A stretch of 34,143 nt of DNA. It comes from Bacteroidales bacterium (GTDB taxonomy: Bacteria; Bacteroidota; Bacteroidia; Bacteroidales; UBA932). Position numbers and translations under genes: made by a program. Shown piece by piece: positions 23,606 through 33,982 of this stretch. The DNA lies in contig JAFRPH010000035.1 of NCBI GenBank assembly GCA_017429205.1, positions 1 through 34,143 on the forward strand. Direction: 5' to 3'. The notes beneath the pieces were generated by a model. That model was not told the DNA's origin, searched no databases, and saw only the letters and a program-made list of their open reading frames with translations. The first letter of the stretch is position 1. Each line of letters begins with the position of its first letter.

Positions 23606-24179
23606 GCTTTTGCTCGAACTGTTGTTTGATCTGTTGGTACAGGGGAAGGTCCCGGACCGTCGTCCCCTTCGCGCTGCCTTCCGCAAGGATGCGGAAATCC
23701 ATCTCGCTGTTGTCCACGAGCATCCATTTGTCACAGACGGGGGAATACAGCTTGAAGAAATACTCCAGGCCGGTGTAGTACCGCCGCCGGATGACTTCCG
23801 GGGCCACGTCGTGCCCGCCGGCCTCCACCCGGGCCGCCACCCGCTTGATGGCGATCTCGGGGTCGCGCAGCCACAGGTACACCACCGTGACGAAATAGCC
23901 CTGGTCCTGGGCCATCCGGACCATCTTGAGAAGGGACCGGGTGGCGAGGGTGGTCTCGATGCAGAAATCCTCCCGCCGGGTGAACAGGTAGCGCAGCTTC
24001 TTGAGCATATACCGGCTGGCCGTGATGTACGCCGTCTCCGGGTGGAACGGCGCCAGGCTCTTCGCGAACTCGTCCGAGTTCACGAACTCGCTGCAATCCA
24101 GCAGCTCCGGGAGCAGCGTGTAGGACGCCGTCGTCTTCCCGGAGCCGTTGCAGCCGGATATGATGTACATGCGGGGCAT
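23592..24179 (-). CDS. Zeta-toxin-like P-loop kinase/ATPase
   Basis: A 195-aa P-loop protein. Walker A is GCNGSGKTT at 9-17. It is followed by NSDEFAKSLAPFHPETAYITASR, which matches the substrate-binding region of zeta-type kinases (NADEIAK...P..PE), and by IETTLATRS, the zeta hallmark. Zeta toxins phosphorylate UDP-N-acetylglucosamine, but many chromosomal stand-alone homologues are not known to be toxic. No epsilon-like antitoxin gene is adjacent: the neighbours are a POT transporter (9-bp gap) and tldD (14-nt overlap). A cytoplasmic nucleotide-dependent kinase is likely; the substrate is unknown. Confidence 0.8.
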   Translation of the reverse strand: MPRMYIISGCNGSGKTTASYTLLPELLDCSEFVNSDEFAKSLAPFHPETAYITASRYMLKKLRYLFTRREDFCIETTLATRSLLKMVRMAQDQGYFVTVVYLWLRDPEIAIKRVAARVEAGGHDVAPEVIRRRYYTGLEYFFKLYSPVCDKWMLVDNSEMDFRILAEGSAKGTTVRDLPLYQQIKQQFEQKHDSP

Positions 24180-24188
24180 GGTGCGGGC

Positions 24189-25718
24189 TTATCGGGTGGC
24201 GTCCTCCAGTTTTTTCATCATGGAGAACATGAAGATGGCGGAGATGACGCAGACGCCGAGGAACACGGCCCAGACGGCCCAGAGCGGGAGGGGACCCCAG
24301 AGATGGCCGCCCACCTGCACCAGGAAGTTGCCCAGGGCGGTGGCGACGAACCACATGCCCATCATCATGCCCTTGTACTTGGGCGGAGCCACCTTGGACA
24401 CGAAGGAGATGCCCATCGGGCTGAGCAGGAGCTCGCCGAAGGTGAGGATCAGATAGACGGAGATCAGCAGATTGGGCGTGACGTCGGCCACGTGCTTTCC
24501 GACGAGCTGTCCATCCGGTCCCATTTCAGTCTCGGGATGCGGGAGGCCGATGGAGAAGAACATCATCAGGCCGAAGGCGACGGCGGCCACCAGCATTCCG
24601 TAGGCGATCTTGCGGGGAGCGGAGGGCTCTTTCCCCTTCCGGGCCAATGAACCGAAGATGGCCATGGAAACGGGAGTGAGGGCTACCACATAGAACGGGT
24701 TGAAGTGCTGGAAGATCGGGGCGCTGACCTCGATGGGACCGCTGAGGCGGTTATACTGCCAGATGAGGAAGGCGACGGCCGCGACCACGGCGCCCAAGCC
24801 GATGGCCACCCCTTCCCGGCTCGTCTCCTTGTTGAAGATCGAGAAAAGGGCGTAGACGATGACGATGATGGCCACCAGGTTCCAGACATTGAAGGCCATG
24901 CTTTGGATTCCCTCGGAGGACCGGGCGGTGAACTCGTCCGCGAAATAGGTGAGGGTGAGTCCGTTCTGGTGGAAGGACATCCAGAAGAAGATGACCACGG
25001 CGAACACCAGGAACAGGGCGACCATCCGTTTCTTGGTCTGCTCCGGGGTCAGGGTGTCCACGATCTGTTCCGCCTGCTTGTCCTTCTTGCCGCCCTCGAC
25101 GTGGCGGAACCAGCCGCGGAGGAGATAATAGATGGCGATCGAGACGATCAGGGATACGCAGGCCACGGCAAAGGAGAAATGGTATGCCGCGTTGCCGTCG
25201 AAGCCGAGGCCGATGGCCCATTCGCGGATCTTGATGGCCGCGGTGGGGGCGAACAGGGCGCCGATGTTGATGGCCATGTAGAAGAGGGAGAAACCGGCGT
25301 CGCGTTTGGACGCGTACTGAGGGTCGTTGTACAAGTCTCCCACCATTACTTGCAGGTTTCCTTTGAAGAGTCCTGTCCCGAATCCGATCAGGAGCAGGGC
25401 GGCGATCATGCCGACAAGCGCCATGGTTCCGCTGCCCAGCGGGATGGACAGCAGCAGGTAGCCGAAGAACATGATGATGATGCCGGCGGTGACCATCTTC
25501 CCGAAACCGAACTTGTCGGCCAGGATGCCGCCGACCAGCGGGAGGAAATACACCAGCATCAGGAACGAGCTGTAGATGAGGCCGGCCGTGCCCGGATCCA
25601 GTCCGAAATTGGCCCGGAGGAAGAGCGCGAACACGGCGATCATCGTGTAGTAGCCGAAGCGCTCGCCGGTATTGGCCAGTGCGAGGGCGAAGAGTCCTTT
25701 GGGTTGTCCTTTGAACAT
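24189..25718 (-). CDS. POT-family peptide:H+ symporter, first copy
   Basis: A 509-aa major-facilitator protein of the proton-dependent oligopeptide transporter (POT/PTR2) family, with about 12-14 hydrophobic segments. TM1 carries NTGERFGYYTM (16-26), the family motif ExxERFxYY with Asn16 in place of the first Glu. FSLFYMAINIGALFAP is the second PTR2 signature. ATG 25718 (MFKGQPKG) is the natural start; the open frame upstream lacks conserved residues. It heads a five-gene unit that ends with the GT2 gene, and it is divergent from a second POT gene across 220 bp. Substrates are presumably di- and tripeptides. Confidence 0.9.
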   Translation of the reverse strand: MFKGQPKGLFALALANTGERFGYYTMIAVFALFLRANFGLDPGTAGLIYSSFLMLVYFLPLVGGILADKFGFGKMVTAGIIIMFFGYLLLSIPLGSGTMALVGMIAALLLIGFGTGLFKGNLQVMVGDLYNDPQYASKRDAGFSLFYMAINIGALFAPTAAIKIREWAIGLGFDGNAAYHFSFAVACVSLIVSIAIYYLLRGWFRHVEGGKKDKQAEQIVDTLTPEQTKKRMVALFLVFAVVIFFWMSFHQNGLTLTYFADEFTARSSEGIQSMAFNVWNLVAIIVIVYALFSIFNKETSREGVAIGLGAVVAAVAFLIWQYNRLSGPIEVSAPIFQHFNPFYVVALTPVSMAIFGSLARKGKEPSAPRKIAYGMLVAAVAFGLMMFFSIGLPHPETEMGPDGQLVGKHVADVTPNLLISVYLILTFGELLLSPMGISFVSKVAPPKYKGMMMGMWFVATALGNFLVQVGGHLWGPLPLWAVWAVFLGVCVISAIFMFSMMKKLEDATR

Positions 25719-25938
25719 AGGTCTTAGTTTTGAATAAGCGTTGGTGACACGTTCATCCACAAATTTCGCGATAATTCTCCAAACGGCAAAAAGATATTTG
25801 CGGCCGGGGCGGTTTCCACAGCGCGCGGTGAAGAATTTTCTTCGAAAGATACCCGTGGCAACGATTATTTTTTCTATTTTTGTAGATAATTGAAAGGTTG
25901 AAAACATTTTAAACCAATATTCATTCAGAATCGCAATT
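25719..25938. promoter_or_regulatory. Divergent control region between two POT genes
   Basis: A 220-bp AT-richer region. On the plus strand TATTTTTG (25875-25882) is a perfect -7 box for the second POT gene and implies a leader of about 50 nt; a clear -33 element is not seen. On the minus strand only near-matches occur (TATCTTTC at 25851-25844; TATCTTTTTG at 25796-25787), so the promoter of the first POT gene is uncertain. No hairpin or operator was recognised. Confidence 0.55.
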
Positions 25939-27597
25939 ATGGGTACATTAGCAACTCTGTGGCAGGATCACAGGACCTTGATGGTGTTTTTCATGGTCCT
26001 CATCGTTGTCATTCCGTTCTTGATCTTCTACCTGTCCAAGGCCAGGAAAGAGCATCCTAAGGGTTTGATCGCCGCCGCTTTGAGCAACATGGGCGAGCGG
26101 TTCGGCTACTACATCATGAATGCCGTGCTGGTGCTGTTCATCTGCTCCAAGTTCGGCATCTCCGACGAGTGGTCGGCGCTGATCTTCGGTGTGTTCTATT
26201 TTCTCATCTACGTCCTCGCCTTGCCGGGCGGTATCATCGCCGACCGCACCCAGAACTACAAGAAGACCATCATCACGGGTATCATCGTGATGGCCATTGG
26301 CTATGGCCTGCTGTCCATCCCGGTGTTCAGCGCCAACGGCGCCAAGTCCTGGGTCTTCTTCCTGGCGATGTTCGCCTTGCTGCTCATCGCCTGCGGCAAC
26401 GGTCTTTTCAAAGGCAACCTCCAAGCTATCGTGGGCCAGTTGTATGACGACTTCGAGGCCGAGGCGGCCAAGAAAGGTCCGGAAGCGCTGGCCGACGCCA
26501 AGGAAAAACGGGACAACGGCTTCCAGATTTTCTATGTGTTCATCAACATCGGCGGCGTGATCGCGCCGTTCGTGGCTCCCATCATCCGGGACTGGTTCCT
26601 GAAGACCAAGGACCTCGTGTACAATGCCGACCTTCCGCGCCTGTGCCACAAATTCATCATGGGCACGATGTCGGGCAACGACATGGACAACCTGACGATG
26701 CTGACCCAGAACTTCTCGGGCGCCGCGGAGAACCTCTCCAATTTCTGCCAGAACTACCTTCGCGTGTATAACACGGGCGTGCATCTGTCCTTCATCGTCT
26801 CGGTGATCGCGATGCTGATCTCCCTGTTCATCTTCATCGCGGTCCGCCACAAGCTGCCGAACCCCGTGAAGAAGGTCAAGGCCAGCGTCCAGGAGTACAC
26901 CGAGGCGGAGCGCATCGCCGACGCCAAGGAAATCAAGCAGCGCATGGCCGCTCTGTATGCCGTTCTCGGCATCGCCGTGTTCTTCTGGTTCTCCTTCCAC
27001 CAGAACGCCCAGTCGCTGTCCATCTTCGCCCGCGACTTCGTGGATACCAGCGCCCTTCCGCCGGAAATCCTCCAGTTCATCAATCCTTTCTTCGTCATCG
27101 TGCTGACCCCGGTCATCATGTGGCTGTTCGCCCGTCTGACCCGCAAGGGAAAGGAGATCTCCACGCCCAAGAAGATCGCCCTGGGCATGTTCATCGCCGC
27201 TTGCGCATACCTCTTCCTGATCGTGGTCGCCGTCGTCCATCACTATCCTTCCGGAGACGCGTTCAAGGCCCTGGAGGAGAGCGTCAAGATGAGTATGAAG
27301 ACCACCCCCGGCGTGTTGATCGTGACCTATTTCTTCCTGACCGTGGCGGAGCTGTTCATCTCCCCGCTGGGCCTGTCCTTCGTTTCGAAGATCGCCCCGC
27401 GTCATATGGTGGGCAAGTGCCAGGGCCTGTGGCTGACGGCCACGGCCATCGGCAATCTCTTCATCTTCCTCGGGGTCAAGATGCTGAACGCGTTCCCGCA
27501 GCAGTGGATGACTTGGGGCGTCTTCGCCCTGATCTGCCTGGCCTCCATGGGAATTATGGTCGGGATGCTGAAATGGCTTGAAAGAGTGGCGAAGTAA
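25939..27597 (+). CDS. POT-family peptide:H+ symporter, second copy
   Basis: A 552-aa POT/PTR2 transporter and divergent paralogue of the gene at 24189. It has an extra N-terminal hydrophobic helix (residues ~14-32) before the canonical first helix. The motif reads NMGERFGYYIM (50-60), again with Asn50 instead of the first Glu of ExxER. FQIFYVFINIGGVIAP is the second PTR2 signature. Compared with the first copy, it carries an extra segment of about 50 residues (around 225-275, rich in Asn/Asp and with several Cys), probably a loop between helices. Likely a peptide importer in the inner membrane. It leads a plus-strand run with an acyltransferase gene 22 bp downstream. Confidence 0.9.
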   Translation: MGTLATLWQDHRTLMVFFMVLIVVIPFLIFYLSKARKEHPKGLIAAALSNMGERFGYYIMNAVLVLFICSKFGISDEWSALIFGVFYFLIYVLALPGGIIADRTQNYKKTIITGIIVMAIGYGLLSIPVFSANGAKSWVFFLAMFALLLIACGNGLFKGNLQAIVGQLYDDFEAEAAKKGPEALADAKEKRDNGFQIFYVFINIGGVIAPFVAPIIRDWFLKTKDLVYNADLPRLCHKFIMGTMSGNDMDNLTMLTQNFSGAAENLSNFCQNYLRVYNTGVHLSFIVSVIAMLISLFIFIAVRHKLPNPVKKVKASVQEYTEAERIADAKEIKQRMAALYAVLGIAVFFWFSFHQNAQSLSIFARDFVDTSALPPEILQFINPFFVIVLTPVIMWLFARLTRKGKEISTPKKIALGMFIAACAYLFLIVVAVVHHYPSGDAFKALEESVKMSMKTTPGVLIVTYFFLTVAELFISPLGLSFVSKIAPRHMVGKCQGLWLTATAIGNLFIFLGVKMLNAFPQQWMTWGVFALICLASMGIMVGMLKWLERVAK

Positions 27598-27619
27598 TCC
27601 GCTTCCTCCCCGCAGGGAT

Positions 27620-28555
27620 ATGGACAAGAAAAGGACTTTCGGCGCCCGCGTGTTGGGGTCTTTCCTGAGACTTCGCGCCCGCCTGCCGCTCGCATACCAC
27701 TACGCCTGGGGACGGTTCGTCACCTGGCTGGTGCGCGACGTCTTCCGCTACCGGAACGACGTGGTCCTTACGAACGTGGCCCGCAGTTTCCCCGACAAGG
27801 ACTACGACTTCGTCAAAGACGTGTACCGCAAGTTCTACGACCATTTCGGCCAGGTCGTCGCCGAGACGGTGTGGTTCTCCGGCTGCCGCGGGGAGAAGGG
27901 CCGGCGGCGGCTCCTCCGCCAGGAACTCTGCCAGATCGATAACATCGAGGAGTTCAACGCCTTCTACGACCGGTCCTCTTCTGTGATGCTCCTGAATTCC
28001 CACGCCGGGAACTGGGAGCTGCTGGGTGGCGTCGCGCAGTACGACACCCTGGCGCCCGGAAAGCGCACCTGGGGCGACAAGGACGTCGTCGTCGTGTACC
28101 GGTCGCTGTCCAGCAAGCTCTGGGACCAGGTGATGGCCGACGGCCGTTGCGCCCCGGTCTCGGACTTGGACTTCCAAGGCTATGTGGACAGCGGGTCCAT
28201 CCTCCGGTATGCGGTCGCGCACCGCAACGAAAAGAAACTCTACATCTTCACCACGGACCAGTATCCCTACTGGCTCGCGGGCCGCTTCTCCATCGGCGAG
28301 TTCCTGCACCAGGACACCCTCGCGATGGCCGGCGGCACGTCCATCGCCTGCAAAATGGGCATGTCCGTGGCCTATATCCGCTGGTATCGGACGGAGCAGG
28401 GCACCTACCGCATGACCTTCGTCCCCCTGGTGGAAAACGCGGCGGAAAGCACCCCGCAAGACCTTATGAAACTGTTTTACAAGCATCTGGAGGAGGATGT
28501 CCAGGCCCAGCCCTGGAACTATCTCTGGACGCATAAACGCTGGAGAATCCAATGA
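27620..28555 (+). CDS. Lipid A biosynthesis-type acyltransferase (LpxL/HtrB family)
   Basis: A 311-aa lysophospholipid/lipid A acyltransferase of the LpxL/HtrB family, which adds secondary acyl chains to lipid A at the inner membrane. The catalytic HX4E motif is His128-Glu133 in LLNSHAGNWELLGG. Also typical are the N-terminal LPLAYHYAWGRFVTWLVRDV...RNDVVLTNVARSFP and the later DQYPYW and AMAGGTSIACKMGMSV segments. The start at 27620 (MDKKRTFG) is preferred over an ATG at 27578, which would overlap the transporter gene. Bacteroidota usually carry one such enzyme. The stop overlaps the next ATG (ATGA). Confidence 0.9.
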   Translation: MDKKRTFGARVLGSFLRLRARLPLAYHYAWGRFVTWLVRDVFRYRNDVVLTNVARSFPDKDYDFVKDVYRKFYDHFGQVVAETVWFSGCRGEKGRRRLLRQELCQIDNIEEFNAFYDRSSSVMLLNSHAGNWELLGGVAQYDTLAPGKRTWGDKDVVVVYRSLSSKLWDQVMADGRCAPVSDLDFQGYVDSGSILRYAVAHRNEKKLYIFTTDQYPYWLAGRFSIGEFLHQDTLAMAGGTSIACKMGMSVAYIRWYRTEQGTYRMTFVPLVENAAESTPQDLMKLFYKHLEEDVQAQPWNYLWTHKRWRIQ

Positions 28556-29541
28556 ACCTGAAAACATTTGCCATCGGCCTGCTCCTGGCCGTTCCCGCCC
28601 TCCTCGAGGCGCAAACCGTGACTTACAGTCTCCCGCAGACCACCGTGACCGTGGAAGTGGACGCCGTCCAGGAAAACTTCTTCGCCGGCCCCTATGCCGC
28701 CTATGCCAAGCGGTTCCTCGGTATCGATGTCCGGGAGATGGACGCTTCCCGTTCCTACGTGAAGGAAGTCCGCCTCGTCACCCGGGTGGAGGCCGATCCT
28801 CGGGCCCGCTTCTCGGTGGACACGAAGGGCGTCGAGGACCGTTTCCTCGCCCTGACTTCCCAGGGACTGGTCTCTTTCCAGGACAAGCTGGAAGCCGGTG
28901 ACCTCGTGTGGCGCTTCAACCCGCAGCCGGAGGCCGATTTCGGCACCAAGGGCGTGACTTCCCAGACGCGGACTGAGACCCGCACCATCTGGAAGGAGGT
29001 CGAGACGGACACCGCCTTCGTACGAGTGCCCGTGGAAGAGGCCTATCAGGTGCAGAAAACCCTGGAAATGAAGGCGCAGGAGGCTGCTGACATGGTCCTC
29101 AAGGCCCGGCGGGAGCGTTTCAACATCTCCACGGGCAACACCGACGCCACCTTCAGCGGGGAAGCGCTCGGCGCCGCCATCGCGGAACTGGACCGGGTGG
29201 AGAAGGAGTACCTGACCCTCTTCACCGGCTACACCGTCGCCCGCGAGCAGAGCGGTTCGTTCGACGTCGTCCCCGGCGGCTCCACGCGCAAGTATACGGC
29301 TTTCCGCCTGAACAGCAAGGAGGGCATCGTCACCGACGGGACGGGCACCGTGTACTCCCTGGAATTCTCCCCGGAGGAAGTGACCGACCCGCAGGCCGCC
29401 CTCCGCGATACGAAGAACGTGGTCCATTACCGGATTCCCGCCGTGTGCAACGTGCGGCTGACTTCGGGCGGCCGGACGCTCTTCGAGAGCCGCATCCCCG
29501 TGTACCAGCTCGGTCTCGAGGTGCTGTATCCCTTGAAATAA
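28552..29541 (+). CDS. DUF4831 family exported protein
   Basis: A 329-aa exported protein with signal peptide MNLKTFAIGLLLAVPALLEA. It resembles the DUF4831 family of Bacteroidota. Features seen are an early strand block (TVTVEVDAVQENFFAGPYAAYAKRFLGI), a Thr/Glu-rich stretch (TRTETRTIWKEVETDTAFVRV), a helix rich in charged residues (YQVQKTLEMKAQEAADMVLKARRERF) and FTGYTVAREQSGSFDVVPGG. No enzyme motif or lipobox was recognised, so it is likely periplasmic. Its function is unknown. The 4-bp overlap with the acyltransferase gene suggests envelope-related co-expression. Confidence 0.75.
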   Translation: MNLKTFAIGLLLAVPALLEAQTVTYSLPQTTVTVEVDAVQENFFAGPYAAYAKRFLGIDVREMDASRSYVKEVRLVTRVEADPRARFSVDTKGVEDRFLALTSQGLVSFQDKLEAGDLVWRFNPQPEADFGTKGVTSQTRTETRTIWKEVETDTAFVRVPVEEAYQVQKTLEMKAQEAADMVLKARRERFNISTGNTDATFSGEALGAAIAELDRVEKEYLTLFTGYTVAREQSGSFDVVPGGSTRKYTAFRLNSKEGIVTDGTGTVYSLEFSPEEVTDPQAALRDTKNVVHYRIPAVCNVRLTSGGRTLFESRIPVYQLGLEVLYPLK

Positions 29542-29566
29542 TCACACATAAAACACTTTTTTCGAT

Positions 29567-31024
29567 ATGAGTATCAAAGATTTGGAACCCAAAGTGGTAT
29601 GGGGCAACTTCTATGGCCTGACGCAGGTCCCGCGCCCCTCCAAGCACGAAGGAAAAGTCATCGAATATCTGCTCCAGTGGGGCAAGGACCACGGCGTCGA
29701 AGTCTTCAAGGACGAGACCGGCAACGTCATTTTCCGCGCGCCGGCCACCCCGGGCTATGAGAATCGCCGCGGCGTCATTCTCCAGGGGCATATGGACATG
29801 GTCCCGCAGAAGACCTCCGATTCCGACCACGACTTCCTGACCGACTCGATCAAGGCCTATGTGGACGGTGACTGGGTCACCGCCGACCGCACCACCCTCG
29901 GCGCCGACAACGGCATGGGCGTGGCGATGGGCCTCGCCGTCTGCGAGGACAAGTCCGTGGAGCACGGCCCCGTCGAGGTCCTCGTGACCTATGACGAGGA
30001 GACCGGCATGACGGGCGCGACGGCCTTGAAGCCGGGCGTCCTGCAGGGCGACATCCTCATCAACCTGGACTCCGAAGAGGAGGGCGAACTGTGCGTCGGC
30101 TGCGCCGGCGGCCTGGACGTCGCCGCTGAGTTCAAATACCGCAAGTATCCGGTGAAACCTGGCTGGAAGGGCCTGAAACTCACGGTCAAGGGCCTCCAGG
30201 GCGGCCACTCCGGCATGGACATCTCCCTGTACCGCGCCAACGCGAACAAGGTGATGGCCCGCATCCTGCTCCCGCTGATGGAAGTGTTCGGCGTGCAGGT
30301 CGTGAGCTTCACGGGCGGTTCCCTGCGGAACGCCATCCCGTTCGAGGCCGAGGTCGAGGTCGTCGTCCCGGGCGAGAACCTGGAGTCCGTGAAGAAGCTC
30401 ATCGGCAACATCTTCGACGAGATCAAGGCCGAGTACAAGGACAGCGATCCGGGCGCCGTGCTCTTCGTGGACGACGTCCCCGCCGCCCCGAAGTTCATCC
30501 AGGGCCGTGTGATGCTGAACGTCGTGAAGGCCCTCCTGGCCTGCCCGTCCAACGTCATCCGCATGAGCCAGGTGATGGAAGGCCTGACCGAGACCTCCAT
30601 CAACATGGCCATCGTCCGGACCGAGAAGGGCCGCGTCACCGTCCATTCCCTGATGCGCAGCGCCGTGGACACCGCGAAGGCGGCCCTGGCCCAGCGCGTC
30701 CGCTGCATCTTCGAGCTCGCCGGAGCCGACGAGATCGAGTTCAAGGGCGGTTACAGCGGCTGGACGCCGAAGCTGGACACGCCGATGAACAAGGTGATGA
30801 TGGAGCAGTTCCAGAAAGTCTACGGCCACCCGATGAAGGTCATGGCCACCCACGGCGGCCTCGAGTGCGCCCTCCTCGGCGCCAAGTACCCGAACTGGGA
30901 GATGGTCTCGATCGGACCCACCATCAAGTACCCGCATTCCCCGGACGAGCGCGTGAACATCGCTTCCGTCGGCCGTACCTGGGAGTATCTCAAGGAGGTC
31001 CTGAAGAACGTACCTGAAAAATAA
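29567..31024 (+). CDS. pepD: Aminoacyl-histidine dipeptidase (M20C peptidase)
   Basis: A 485-aa cytosolic dipeptidase that hydrolyses Xaa-His and other dipeptides. The di-zinc site is readable: His75 (QGHMDMVPQ), Asp77, Asp114 (LGADNGMGVA), the catalytic pair Glu144/Glu145 (TYDEETGMTGA), Asp168 (LINLDSEEEGE) and His457 (YPHSPDERV). The inserted lid/dimer domain lies between about 185 and 380. The length matches E. coli PepD (485 aa). It sits downstream of a POT peptide transporter, so import and cleavage of small peptides can be linked. The 25-bp gap upstream shows no promoter box. Confidence 0.95.
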   Translation: MSIKDLEPKVVWGNFYGLTQVPRPSKHEGKVIEYLLQWGKDHGVEVFKDETGNVIFRAPATPGYENRRGVILQGHMDMVPQKTSDSDHDFLTDSIKAYVDGDWVTADRTTLGADNGMGVAMGLAVCEDKSVEHGPVEVLVTYDEETGMTGATALKPGVLQGDILINLDSEEEGELCVGCAGGLDVAAEFKYRKYPVKPGWKGLKLTVKGLQGGHSGMDISLYRANANKVMARILLPLMEVFGVQVVSFTGGSLRNAIPFEAEVEVVVPGENLESVKKLIGNIFDEIKAEYKDSDPGAVLFVDDVPAAPKFIQGRVMLNVVKALLACPSNVIRMSQVMEGLTETSINMAIVRTEKGRVTVHSLMRSAVDTAKAALAQRVRCIFELAGADEIEFKGGYSGWTPKLDTPMNKVMMEQFQKVYGHPMKVMATHGGLECALLGAKYPNWEMVSIGPTIKYPHSPDERVNIASVGRTWEYLKEVLKNVPEK

Positions 31025-31049
31025 CATACAGCAGCTCCCGGTCGCGGAA

Positions 31050-33488
<2,439 letters not shown>

Positions 33489-33492
33489 GTGC

Positions 33493-33523
33493 TTGTTTTT
33501 ATGGAATATTCTTTCTATCTTTG
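33493..33523 (+). promoter_or_regulatory. Promoter of the rpsF-rpsR operon
   Basis: TTG (33493-33495), a 20-bp spacer and TATCTTTG (33516-33523) form a near-perfect Bacteroidota promoter 5 bp after the hrpB stop. Transcription would begin near 33528-33530, giving a leader of about 65 nt before rpsF. Confidence 0.75.
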
Positions 33524-33524
33524 C

Positions 33525-33560
33525 AGTCCTTTTTGGGCCCTTTGCGTCCCGGGGAGGACT
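33525..33560 (+). promoter_or_regulatory. Possible structured leader of rpsF
   Basis: AGTCCT (33525-33530) can pair perfectly with AGGACT (33555-33560), and inside them CCC (33538-33540) with GGG (33552-33554). A GGGGAGGA motif (33551-33558) would be held in the stem. S6:S18 leader hairpins that bind the proteins and repress the operon are known in other bacteria. This could be a local form, but the 5' arm lies at the predicted transcript start, so part of it may not be transcribed. Confidence 0.3.
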
Positions 33561-33592
33561 TAAGTATTTAATAAACAATTAATTAACAAACA

Positions 33593-33964
33593 ATGGTTAA
33601 CCAGTACGAGACCGTTTTCATTGCAACTCCCGTTTTGTCTGAGACCCAGATGAAGGAAGCGGTTGCCAAGTACACCCAGCTCATCCGCGACAATGGCGGT
33701 GAGGTCGTGTACGAAGAGGATTGGGGCCTGCGTCAGCTCGCCTATCCGATCCAGCACAAAACCACAGGTTTCTATTACCTGATCGAGTTCAAGGCCGACT
33801 CCCAGTTCGTTGCCACCCTCGAGACCCAGTATCACCGTGACGAGCGCATCATCCGCTTCCTGACCGTCGCCCTGGACAAGGACGCCGTCGCCTACGCCGA
33901 GAAGCGCCGCGCCAACAAGGCTGCCAAGGCCGCTGCCGCCGAGGCTCCCAAGACTGAAGAGTAA
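33593..33964 (+). CDS. rpsF: 30S ribosomal protein bS6
   Basis: A 123-aa bS6. The fold is plain: [20 protein letters not shown] at the N-terminus, [27 protein letters not shown] in the middle and [26 protein letters not shown] toward the end. The tail is rich in Lys/Ala/Glu ([14 protein letters not shown]), a common bS6 feature. It binds bS18 on the platform of the small subunit. No Shine-Dalgarno precedes it: the region upstream is A/T-rich (AATTAATTAACAAACA), which is the normal Bacteroidota style. rpsR follows 18 bp later. Confidence 0.97.
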   Translation: MVNQYETVFIATPVLSETQMKEAVAKYTQLIRDNGGEVVYEEDWGLRQLAYPIQHKTTGFYYLIEFKADSQFVATLETQYHRDERIIRFLTVALDKDAVAYAEKRRANKAAKAAAAEAPKTEE

Positions 33965-33966
33965 TC

Positions 33967-33974
33967 AAAGGAGG
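33967..33974 (+). promoter_or_regulatory. Strong Shine-Dalgarno of rpsR
   Basis: AAAGGAGG lies 8 nt before the rpsR ATG (33983) and is complementary to eight consecutive bases of the usual 16S rRNA 3' end (CCUCCUUU). It sits in a true intergenic gap, so no coding constraint explains it. It contrasts with the A/T-rich, Shine-Dalgarno-free start of rpsF just upstream. Confidence 0.85.
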
Positions 33975-33982
33975 AAATTATC

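Noticed and set aside
27578..27619. Upstream ATG of the acyltransferase gene.
   Set aside because: It would overlap the transporter gene by 20 bases and adds a non-conserved Arg/Pro-rich stretch; MDKKRTFG at 27620 fits better.
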